64,000 bases of DNA from a virus. The stretch is taken from IMG/VR virus record IMGVR_UViG_3300017971_000295, positions 1 through 64,000 of that record; one strand, written 5' to 3'. Every line of letters starts with the position of its first letter. Position 1 is the first letter of the stretch. Made by a program: the position numbers and the translations under genes. The notes below the pieces were generated by a model, which saw only the letters and a list, made by a program, of their open reading frames with translations, was not told the DNA's origin and ran no database searches. Below, one piece after another: positions 40,301 to 48,210 of the stretch.

Positions 40301-43300
40301 CCGGTTGATGATGGATTGCTACGTAAAATTAAAAAAGCAGGGTTAGATGTATTTGACCCAAAAAACGATACGAGAATATCAAAAATTGATTTTGATAGGA
40401 TGGCTGATCTTGGTAGCAAGATGGCAACAAAAGGAAATTTGCCACCGGCTGAAATGGCAGAATGGAAAAAATTAAGAGAAACATACAAAAAAGATAGATA
40501 CCGTTTGTATCCTGGTGAAAGTGGCGAGGACATTTACAGAAAACTTTCGCAAATAGCAGGTGGCAAGAAAGAAGCCTCCCTATTCCTCCAAAGAGCAGGT
40601 ATAGACGGTATTCGTTATCCTGCCGGTTCCCTGTCTGGAATAAAAGACACCGGGGCTAAAAACTATGTGGTGTTTGATGAAAATGCGGTTGATATTGTCA
40701 AAGATAAGATTCTAAATAACGAATCCGGCCAATCAGAGTTGATATCGGACTTGGTTTTTGTCGGTGCGGAATACATTAGAAAAGGGGCAGATACCTTTAC
40801 AAAATTCAGAGCTAAAATGAAGTCTGAGTTTGCTCCTGTCTGGGACCGGATAAAAAAATACATCAAGCAAGCCTGGGATGCCGCAAAGAAAGTTATATCA
40901 AACGAACGTGGTGAAATAAAAATCGGAAGTGGTCGATTTAAAGAACCCTATAAAAAGATACGTGAATACCTGAAAGACAATCCAGAAGCTACTAATGAAG
41001 ACATTAAAAAAGCTACTGGCATTGAATCTGAAACAATTAAGACGTTTCGTGAAACTGAAGAAACGCAGGGTGCGCCTGATATTTTAGACAAAAGCGAAAA
41101 AACCGTAGAAAAGAACACACAAGAACACAAAAAAGAATTAAAAGATTCAGAATCGGCTTTTGTCAGAACTATTATATCATATTTGCCCAAAAATCTTCAA
41201 AAATTAACTTGGTTAGAAAAGGCTTTAAAATCCCCTGAATATTATACCCACAAAGTCGCAAGAAAAATAGTCAGGGTTGCGATAGAAAGACACGATTTGT
41301 TTTCTGAAAATTTTAATGATTTTAACAATGCCGAAGATTCATTTAGTGAAGAACCTACTGTTATTCAGGCAACTCAAAATTTAAAGCACAAAGGTTTAAG
41401 GTGGAGAGATATCGTAAGGGGGAAAGTATCAGAAGAATATAAAACTCTACTTGATATGGTTGATGATGGGGATACGACTTTTGAAAAGCCAAAAGACGCT
41501 ACGATAGATGAAGCTTTAAAGCTGTTTGAAGAAAAGTGGAAAGCGTTGGGAGCAACTGATGATGTAATAAATGTTTGGAAATTACAAAGAAAGGCATACG
41601 ACAAAGCTCTTGAACGTATGATAAAGCCGATGCGCGAATTGCTTGCAAAAAAACAGGAGCAATCGGGTTTCAGCGGAGAAGACGTTTCTAAAGTTGATAT
41701 CCCAGAATTTATGAATTTCAGAGACGAAGACGGCAAGTTAAACAAAATGTCCCTGAAAGAAGTCATAAAAATGATGGAGTCTTGGAGAGGATTTTATGCG
41801 CCAAGATTAAGGGTTGGCAATTGGGTTGTCAGAGCAACGAAAGGAGCAGGAGTTAACAGGGAATATATTAGGGAACACAGGTTTACTAAATTATCTGCCA
41901 ACAAACTTGCCAATAAATTAAAAAAAGAAGGTTGGGATATTACCAAAGATGATAAGGGTAACTGGGTAACTGAGGATACTAAATTTCGTGAAAGTGTTAT
42001 GCAGCATATAAAAGTTGCCGATACCGCAAAACTCCTTGAAGCTGCAAGCAATAATATAAAGGATGTAGACCCTGAATTAAGAATAAAATTTGCAGAGGAT
42101 TTAATTCAGCAAACAGCCGACCTTATAAGAGCAAGGGGCTTTAGGTCTACCATGATTCACCGTAAAACAGGTGATGTTGTTAAGGGATATATTGAAGATC
42201 CTTTAGAAAGGTTTACCCGTTATATATCCAATACGGCTGCGGGGTTGGCTAAAAATGAATCAGCGTCAAAAATGGTCAAGATTTTATTGGGTAGATACAA
42301 TGCTAAAGGAGAGAAAGAAGGGGGTATTGATCCAGAAAAAGAACATCGTGTCTACGCTACGATGCAAAAATATATTGATGAGCAATTAAGAAATGCCGAC
42401 TTGTCAGATAGAGTTGTTGGTATGGCTAAATCATTGGCAACATTTAAATATCTTGGCTTGCCAAATGTCAGAGCACCGTTTATCAACAAAACTGCAATGC
42501 TTACTACCGTACCCGCTGCAATACATGAATATGTCGGAAAGGGCAAGGTTCCGTTTAGAAAGATTTTAACTGAAATCTTAAAAGCTGAAAAAGATTATGA
42601 TGCGTTCATGATAAAAGGAACCTCAAAAAATCTTAGCAGGGACGAAAAAATCTGGTTAGAAGAAATCAAGCAAAAGGGTTATGACGATCCACAGTATACA
42701 AGAGATGCTATCGGAACTATTCAGTCTTTACACGGGCGAGCATGGTCAAAAGCAATGCAGGGATCTATGTGGCTTTTTGGTAAAACAGAGATGTCTAACC
42801 GTGGGGCGACGTTGCTTGCGGGATACCGTATAGCTAAAAAAGCAGGAGAAGCATCAGTGGATTCTCAGGCATTAGCTAAAAAAGCAATGGAAAGGGCACA
42901 TGCGCTTTATGGTAAGGCCACCCTACCTGAATGGGCGCAGGGACCGCACCTTGCTGCGAAAGTGGGTCAGATGCTTTATGTGTATGGGAAGTTCGGACAT
43001 AACTATGCTCAGATGCTTTACAACCTTGGAGTCAAGAAAAAAAACATAAAAGCTTTGATGTGGGGGTTGTCTTCCAATGTTGTCCTTGGTGGAGCTAAGT
43101 CGTTTATTCTTATAAATTTTATAGCTGGCATGGCTAAGTTTTTAATGCCTGATGAAAGGGATCCTGAAAAGATTTTTTGGGATGGTGTTAGGGAAAATTT
43201 AGGTGATACGGGGGAAAGGGTTCTACGGTATGGTGCAGTGGGGGCGTTAGGCGGCGATATTTCAGGTTCATTGTCATTTGATCCTGCGGTTCCCAAAAAC

Positions 43301-43831
43301 TTTCTTGAATTAACAGGTGCAATTGGTGGGGTTATAAATGACGCTATTCAGGCAAAAGAATACATAACAACTGGAAATGTCTATAGGTCTTTTGAGGTTT
43401 TGCTTCCTACCGGAATGGGTAACGTTTTAAAAGCAGCAAGAGAAAGCAAGTATGGTGCAATCACAAAGTATGGGAACGTAATTTGGGATGAAAATGGAAA
43501 ACCCTATCGACCGTCTGCGGCAGAAACAGCTTTGAAAGTTGTAGGGTTCAGGTCTGCAAGAAGGGCAACTGTTCAAGATAGGCAATGGGAACAAAAAAAG
43601 GAACAATATAATTTTTCTGAAACAAGAAATAAAATATACAAAGAATACCGCGATTATATTTTAAACCCCGAAAAAGAAAAGTTAAAGAAAATCTATAAGA
43701 AAATACATGAATATAATGAAAGAGTGAAGTCTCTTGGAAGGCAAAGAACAATACCACCAATAACCAAAAGATCTTTAAAAGCGCAACTAAGAAAAATGAA
43801 AAAGCCGACTAAACGAGAAAGGCTTAAATAA
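37298..43831 (+). CDS. Giant internal virion (polyvalent-type) protein with ADP-ribosyltransferase-like domain
   Basis: A 2177-residue protein. The N-terminus reads SLKDYRKKFPQYDDLPDDLL; residues about 175-205 hold a membrane-prone stretch (TMLGSAAVGGPIAGGMAIAI). A Glu/Lys/Gln-rich linker lies near 510-620. At about 850-1140 is an ART-like domain: TAWHGSPHKFEKFSLDKVGT, then QAFGWGLYFTEKKNIARHYA and RAGIDGIRYPAG, as in the polyvalent-protein ART family. It is flanked on both sides by a copied segment of about 68 residues. The C-terminal 700 residues contain GKTEMSNRGATLLAGYRIAK. It is probably ejected with DNA and could modify host proteins. Confidence 0.75.
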   Translation: MSLKDYRKKFPQYDDLPDDLLAKGLYLKYGEAETPEYFAEKIGFSGVIDVEPHLTEEVGFVQQDAPIEEGIKALGEFRKDPASSYTPELVEGAKSTARSVLKFAADIIEPAARGYSESLKFKSNITDKDIDVNPKEPPEPLVDKLKKLYNADILKEKETPERNGIVDSYTADFVRMFPQMATMLGSAAVGGPIAGGMAIAIQIAGGTSEELEKKGVPKEKAVPLGIANAIMQAPLEAIGAGKILSVWKPQKTILQKLKKITAAGFTEWFTELVQSYPDKAVHLIAENPDLNELKKWDRFVSEVWDATKQGAYEGTLTAPWALLGLAGPSKAMREDVKEDQPPETQQREDGLPMSINKRIIAQRAEALQSVPALPTGQGFEYQNLQRDKAKRVANQEYIDSQQAAVETELMQNESAREAMRRDAEKRRKEFVEKDMVKPWGKNERRIARQIKLEYGNDYSIDTEQMKRLVSNRKFFDMEAKRFGIEQYEKPKTPAENLTSAIEAVIDAKLTQRGIPDEKLSEQKPELSESAELPGQQAQQELPEKARLSEQPEKIREEKVAESIRKDEGQVQEAGVERQSREEKSSQDLQIEKPQKAGDEKAAQVESDISEKVKKRIQGFDKRRNELEKEAAEIESELSKKEPWEMTYDEYRKSLRGKPDEFGIHGKFSEKDHKYAHKIIVTGAIQEGKIDSHPDYPELTKKAGKRSVSRETTAPKPTAIGTAWVGNQWKPILSATEIKRGKNKGKFRVALPQKTSAGNQKTKIVDSDAVRLKTTAEQVIKTIKSQSGEAQIINDLASYGADLIKKGHDTFAKFKTEMKRQFAEVWDKIRKYIRRAYGSAKKILKSERGEVTAWHGSPHKFEKFSLDKVGTGEGAQAFGWGLYFTEKKNIARHYANTLSRRNKPDRAYETAKKLDGELRTAFNWAFEDLATYQDVDHADVLTEINNVVSGYDNKYFTDDTVELINKNKDKFKNILESDSNLYRVKLFKGKDPSEYTWLDWDKPVDDGLLRKIKKAGLDVFDPKNDTRISKIDFDRMADLGSKMATKGNLPPAEMAEWKKLRETYKKDRYRLYPGESGEDIYRKLSQIAGGKKEASLFLQRAGIDGIRYPAGSLSGIKDTGAKNYVVFDENAVDIVKDKILNNESGQSELISDLVFVGAEYIRKGADTFTKFRAKMKSEFAPVWDRIKKYIKQAWDAAKKVISNERGEIKIGSGRFKEPYKKIREYLKDNPEATNEDIKKATGIESETIKTFRETEETQGAPDILDKSEKTVEKNTQEHKKELKDSESAFVRTIISYLPKNLQKLTWLEKALKSPEYYTHKVARKIVRVAIERHDLFSENFNDFNNAEDSFSEEPTVIQATQNLKHKGLRWRDIVRGKVSEEYKTLLDMVDDGDTTFEKPKDATIDEALKLFEEKWKALGATDDVINVWKLQRKAYDKALERMIKPMRELLAKKQEQSGFSGEDVSKVDIPEFMNFRDEDGKLNKMSLKEVIKMMESWRGFYAPRLRVGNWVVRATKGAGVNREYIREHRFTKLSANKLANKLKKEGWDITKDDKGNWVTEDTKFRESVMQHIKVADTAKLLEAASNNIKDVDPELRIKFAEDLIQQTADLIRARGFRSTMIHRKTGDVVKGYIEDPLERFTRYISNTAAGLAKNESASKMVKILLGRYNAKGEKEGGIDPEKEHRVYATMQKYIDEQLRNADLSDRVVGMAKSLATFKYLGLPNVRAPFINKTAMLTTVPAAIHEYVGKGKVPFRKILTEILKAEKDYDAFMIKGTSKNLSRDEKIWLEEIKQKGYDDPQYTRDAIGTIQSLHGRAWSKAMQGSMWLFGKTEMSNRGATLLAGYRIAKKAGEASVDSQALAKKAMERAHALYGKATLPEWAQGPHLAAKVGQMLYVYGKFGHNYAQMLYNLGVKKKNIKALMWGLSSNVVLGGAKSFILINFIAGMAKFLMPDERDPEKIFWDGVRENLGDTGERVLRYGAVGALGGDISGSLSFDPAVPKNFLELTGAIGGVINDAIQAKEYITTGNVYRSFEVLLPTGMGNVLKAARESKYGAITKYGNVIWDENGKPYRPSAAETALKVVGFRSARRATVQDRQWEQKKEQYNFSETRNKIYKEYRDYILNPEKEKLKKIYKKIHEYNERVKSLGRQRTIPPITKRSLKAQLRKMKKPTKRERLK

Positions 43832-43845
43832 ATGGAGAAATAATC

Positions 43846-44271
43846 ATGGCAGGAACAGTAACGGAAACCGGTAGAGCATCAAATGTTTTCAACGAAATTA
43901 TAGTAACGCTTGCGTGTACGTCAGATGCTTCTGCGGGTACAATCCCAGACACTAATTTAACAGGTTTGGAAAAATACGAATTAAAAGAAGTTGTCAACAT
44001 CAACCCTGCGTCTGCGCAACCGTCTACTGCTTATTTGATAGCGATAGAAGATGCTGATGGGTTGAGGATGTTCACTTCTCCGACATCGAGAAGCGTAACG
44101 GCAAGTGCGGCGGAAAGTACCGGTGGACACGAAACTTTGGGGTGGTATCCCCGTGTAGACGGTACTATCACGGTGAAGTTTAGAACTGCCGCTGATGACG
44201 GAGCCGCAGATGTTGGCAATTCTAAAACGCTAACTGTAAGGCTACGTTTTGAACGCAAACGGGGTAACTAA
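43846..44271 (+). CDS. Small beta-rich structural protein
   Basis: A 141-residue Thr/Ala/Ser-rich protein with alternating hydrophobic pattern (TVRLRFERKR at the end) and no cysteine or signal peptide. It looks like a virion surface or fibre protein. It follows the giant ejection gene and starts the fibre-like block. AAATGGAGAAA precedes the ATG. Confidence 0.55.
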   Translation: MAGTVTETGRASNVFNEIIVTLACTSDASAGTIPDTNLTGLEKYELKEVVNINPASAQPSTAYLIAIEDADGLRMFTSPTSRSVTASAAESTGGHETLGWYPRVDGTITVKFRTAADDGAADVGNSKTLTVRLRFERKRGN

Positions 44272-44272
44272 T

Positions 44273-44749
44273 ATGAAACGATTGCTTGTTATATTAATAT
44301 TGTTATGTGCGTCCGTTGCTTTTGCGGCTCCCCCTGGAACCGTGTCAAAGGGGGATATTGTATATCCTATCAGCAAAAAGACATTCTCTGCACGTAAAAC
44401 AGGTGTTGAAATCACCACCGACACGACATTAACTGAAAATCAATGTTTGTCAACGTATATTACCAATCAGGGCGCATCCGGTGAGGTAGATATAACTTTA
44501 GATGATTTGTCATATCGTGTTGCGGTTATGTTTATTGTGGAAGAGGAACAGGTCATTGAGATAAATCCGCCAAGTGGGGAAGCGTTTGACTTAAACGGTA
44601 CGGCTTTGGATGCCAATGATTGTGTGGATTCTGATACAACTGTGGGTTCAAAGATTATGGCTGTTCGCATGAAAAACGCTTCCGGTACGTGGGTTTGGAG
44701 TCTTGATTCTATAAGAGGAGCGTGGGTTGATACCGGTGCTTCGGATTAA
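44273..44749 (+). CDS. Exported beta-rich protein with Sec signal peptide
   Basis: A 158-residue protein from the ATG at 44273. The signal peptide is MKRLLVILILLCASVAFAAP with cleavage after AFA. The mature part is acidic and beta-rich with two cysteines (about 57 and 115) that could form a disulfide outside the cytoplasm. It begins two bases after the previous stop. No enzyme motif is seen. Confidence 0.6.
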   Translation: MKRLLVILILLCASVAFAAPPGTVSKGDIVYPISKKTFSARKTGVEITTDTTLTENQCLSTYITNQGASGEVDITLDDLSYRVAVMFIVEEEQVIEINPPSGEAFDLNGTALDANDCVDSDTTVGSKIMAVRMKNASGTWVWSLDSIRGAWVDTGASD

Positions 44750-44759
44750 GGGGGATATA

Positions 44760-45302
44760 ATGAAAAAGATATTTCTTTCAATTATTTTGCTGTTTTTGTT
44801 TTCCGCTTTCGCACATGCTGGACAGTTCCATTTATTTTTTATCGCACAGCAGACCGCAGACAAACCGGCCGAGGGTTACTCGTGTTGGGTGATCAATTCC
44901 GGTGGTCAGGAATACTATTTTGCCGAACACGGCGTTGAAATGCCGGAGGGTTACACGGTTAGACGGGCTTATTTGTTAGCTTCGTCTGGTGCTAATGATA
45001 TGATCTATTATTTTACGAGAAACGCACAGGCGGCACAGATCGGCAGCGTAGCCACAGAATATGCCGGTGGTAGCAAGACCACAACGTCAGCAGCCTGGGT
45101 TGATTTTACTTTCAGAAGCTATGAACAGGTCGGAATTCACTCAGGATTTCCGGCAGGGGCAGCGGCCAGACTGGTATTAAACGCTTCATGGAAAGAAGAA
45201 GGCGAGTGGGTTTTCGGAACCGCTGGCGATTGGAAAACAGCGGGATTTCCGGCTGATTCAGCCACAGTAAATATCGGGATGCAAATTCTTGGAGCAGATT
45301 GA
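44760..45302 (+). CDS. Exported hypothetical protein with Sec signal peptide
   Basis: A 180-residue protein from the ATG at 44760. The signal peptide KKIFLSIILLFLFSAFAHA ends in AHA-G. The mature protein has ADKPAEGYSCWVINSGGQEY and AAWVDFTFRSYEQVGIHSGF and looks beta-sandwich-like. Its stop overlaps the next gene by one base. Part of the run of exported proteins. Confidence 0.6.
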   Translation: MKKIFLSIILLFLFSAFAHAGQFHLFFIAQQTADKPAEGYSCWVINSGGQEYYFAEHGVEMPEGYTVRRAYLLASSGANDMIYYFTRNAQAAQIGSVATEYAGGSKTTTSAAWVDFTFRSYEQVGIHSGFPAGAAARLVLNASWKEEGEWVFGTAGDWKTAGFPADSATVNIGMQILGAD

Positions 45303-48184
45303 TGAAGCTCATTAAATATATTGCCATAGTTTTACTACTTGTCTCACCTTGTTTTGCGGCCAACAAGGTCGTTGACATTGATTTTTCCCAGGGTCAGGCA
45401 CATGATCGAATGTCAGGCGTGTCCGCAAATCAGCTATCGACCATCGGTGCGTCGACTGGCACTTTGCAAGGTGTTTTGACAACGTTTCATCCCGAAATGG
45501 ATCAGTTGATTGATACCTCTGCAATCAATGATATTACTACGTGGTGGACGTTATCTGGTGCTGCGAATAGTACATATAATTCATTTATATCAGATAATCA
45601 GACACAGGGATATTCTTCCATTAAATATGATGGAGTGTTTTTATCTTCAGGTCAAACTTACATGGTTGTATGGGAGGCAAAGGCCGGGGCTGATGGTTGG
45701 GTTAGTCTTTATATCAGGAATGGAGTTACATCCGCCACCCCCGAAGGCGGGTTTAATCTATCTGCTGGCACTCTTGGCACGCAGGATGCTTTATTTTCTT
45801 CTTCAATCTCCTCAGTTGGTGACGGATGGTATAGGTGCGCGGTTTGCTTTACAAAAACAGATGCCAATTCTGACGATAGGTTTAGGCTTTATGCCGCAGA
45901 AGGTGATGGAGATCGGACTGTTGATGGAGATGGCACTTCTGCATCTTTTTACATCCGCAACATCAACGTCGTAAAACTCCCTTCCGGCAACGTCATAGGG
46001 TCGGACCTGTTTGATCAGGAGTCCACGACTTCAATAACTTCCGGATCAGATACAGCGGTTGGAAGTATTTACCGCATAGTATCCCAAAGCACATTAGATT
46101 TTACCACGGTTGGCGCTCCTGACAATGATGCTGATACGGTGTTTATAGCAACGGCAGTGGATACGCTTGGTTCGGGTGATGAGTTAGATAGAATAGACTC
46201 CCCCCACAAAGGCACGTACGGCAACCCTTACAGCCTGGGCACCGAAGCAATCACGGCGCAAAATGACCGGGATTTTAGCTCCGGGACTATTGGGAATTGG
46301 GTTATCTATGACGATTCTACTGATTCCACGGTGACATATTCTACCGCAGACCTGGACGGCGCAGACGACAAACAAGCATTAATTACGGTAGACGAGACAA
46401 CCGATGCTTGTACTTACGCCTACGCCCAAATACCATCGACGGCACTTAGCTTAACTGCGAATAAGCTCCACACAATTTCAGCATGGGTTCATACCCCTGC
46501 TGCAAACACTTTACAGGATGCCCATATCACAGTCACCAATATGACGGGTGCGATTGTGGTAGACGGCAGCACGACCATCGGTGATGACGATTATACCAAG
46601 ATAACCGCCTACGTTTACCTTGCCGCCGATATTGTGGGTGAGGTCAACATCGGTTTTGACGGTGATCCGGCAGACGGCGACTTGATGTATATAGATGATA
46701 ATTCAGTTCGTGCGGTTCAGACTTCATGGGCTCCAACAGGCACGAACACCCTTTCTATAGACGCCGACGAAGACCAGATGGTATTTACCTATGTTGATAC
46801 CGACACCCTTGCTACTTTGACTTTGGCTGATGCTGCTGACCAGTCAGACGATCTCACAGTAGGCAAATGGTATCAAGTGACCTGTACCGATTGCGAAGCT
46901 GATAACGGCGACATAGACATAGAAATAGCCGAGTCAGACGACACCGAGCTTCAAAGCATTACTTTAACCGGAGATGCGGCGGCAGATGATTACGAGATAG
47001 TTTTCAGATGCACAAATGCCACCACAAATAAAATCCAGTTTGATAATGCGGCGGCAACTGAGATAGCAAGAATCGGGAAACTGGAGATCAAAGAAATCCC
47101 CGACTACGCATATCTAAGCCCGCCCCCTGTCACCCTGACCGACACTTCTCCAGCGCAACCCGTCTTTGATGAGAGCATAGACGGTACAAGGCGGTTGGTG
47201 GGTGAGGGATCGGGGGTTAATCTGATTTGGTATTCGGAGGATTTTTCATACTGGACAAACTCTAACACCACGGACACGGCAGACGTAACAGGCCCGGACG
47301 GAACGGCTAATTCCGCAACTACCCTGACAGCGACCGATGCCAATGGGACATTAAAATATACCGTAGCCCCGACTTTAGACGGCTCGACTTACACCTATTC
47401 TATCTGGATGAAAAGACTTTCAGGAACAGGCAATATCGACCTGACGGAAGATGACGGATCAACCTGGACCACCAAGACTCTAACTTCCTCATGGCAGAGA
47501 TTTTCTATTACTGGAACCGAGACTTCTCCGGTTGTTGGAATCCGAATAGTAACGAACGGAGACTCAATAGCGATATTCGGTGCACAGCTTGAACCTTCTG
47601 CTTTTATGACTTCTTATATTAAATCTAACGGATGCCCTACAGCCAGAGCGACAAAAGCGGCGGACGGCACGATAGGGTATCAGTGGACACAAAGCACCCG
47701 CTGGAAAACCGCCTTAAGCTCAAGTTCAGAATTTACTTTAGCCGTCAATTGGACTCCCATGTTTGATGCAGGGGATTGCTCCGGTGAAATCGGAATTGTT
47801 TCGGTTTCCGAGTCAGCTAATTCAGTGATTACATACGACTGCGACAACACCCAATTTGAGATCCACGATGGCACGAATACGGCTTTTGTTGATTGCACAA
47901 TCGTAGCAGAGACCGAATATAATATAGTCGGTAGGGGCGATTATGATGCAGATGGCGGATCGGGGTATCTCGCCATCTCAGAAGGTCATGGTGGAAGCTA
48001 TACCCACGGAAGCACAACCGCTTATGATGGCTCTATGGGGCCTGGCAATGAAATGTGGCTTGCATGGTCAAATGAGTATCCAGGGCATTATGGCGGAATT
48101 TACGGGTTAATAGGATACCTTTCTAACGCTCAGATTGAGGCAGAAATCTGGGACAATGCTCCTGCCATTACAATGGGGTTTTAA
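45302..48184 (+). CDS. Large exported fibre-like protein with carbohydrate-binding-type modules
   Basis: A 960-residue protein starting at the TGATG overlap. The signal peptide is MKLIKYIAIVLLLVSPCFAA. Three or more beta-sandwich modules are apparent. One around 640-770 begins GVNLIWYSEDFSYWTNSNTT and ends AIFGAQLEPS, a lectin/CBM-like module common in phage fibres. Another near 850-950 resembles LamG (FEIHDGTNTAFVDCTIVAET). It probably binds polysaccharide. The signal peptide is odd for a virion protein. Confidence 0.65.
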   Translation: MKLIKYIAIVLLLVSPCFAANKVVDIDFSQGQAHDRMSGVSANQLSTIGASTGTLQGVLTTFHPEMDQLIDTSAINDITTWWTLSGAANSTYNSFISDNQTQGYSSIKYDGVFLSSGQTYMVVWEAKAGADGWVSLYIRNGVTSATPEGGFNLSAGTLGTQDALFSSSISSVGDGWYRCAVCFTKTDANSDDRFRLYAAEGDGDRTVDGDGTSASFYIRNINVVKLPSGNVIGSDLFDQESTTSITSGSDTAVGSIYRIVSQSTLDFTTVGAPDNDADTVFIATAVDTLGSGDELDRIDSPHKGTYGNPYSLGTEAITAQNDRDFSSGTIGNWVIYDDSTDSTVTYSTADLDGADDKQALITVDETTDACTYAYAQIPSTALSLTANKLHTISAWVHTPAANTLQDAHITVTNMTGAIVVDGSTTIGDDDYTKITAYVYLAADIVGEVNIGFDGDPADGDLMYIDDNSVRAVQTSWAPTGTNTLSIDADEDQMVFTYVDTDTLATLTLADAADQSDDLTVGKWYQVTCTDCEADNGDIDIEIAESDDTELQSITLTGDAAADDYEIVFRCTNATTNKIQFDNAAATEIARIGKLEIKEIPDYAYLSPPPVTLTDTSPAQPVFDESIDGTRRLVGEGSGVNLIWYSEDFSYWTNSNTTDTADVTGPDGTANSATTLTATDANGTLKYTVAPTLDGSTYTYSIWMKRLSGTGNIDLTEDDGSTWTTKTLTSSWQRFSITGTETSPVVGIRIVTNGDSIAIFGAQLEPSAFMTSYIKSNGCPTARATKAADGTIGYQWTQSTRWKTALSSSSEFTLAVNWTPMFDAGDCSGEIGIVSVSESANSVITYDCDNTQFEIHDGTNTAFVDCTIVAETEYNIVGRGDYDADGGSGYLAISEGHGGSYTHGSTTAYDGSMGPGNEMWLAWSNEYPGHYGGIYGLIGYLSNAQIEAEIWDNAPAITMGF

Positions 48185-48210
48185 AATTTAACTAATCGAG
48201 ACTTAATCTT

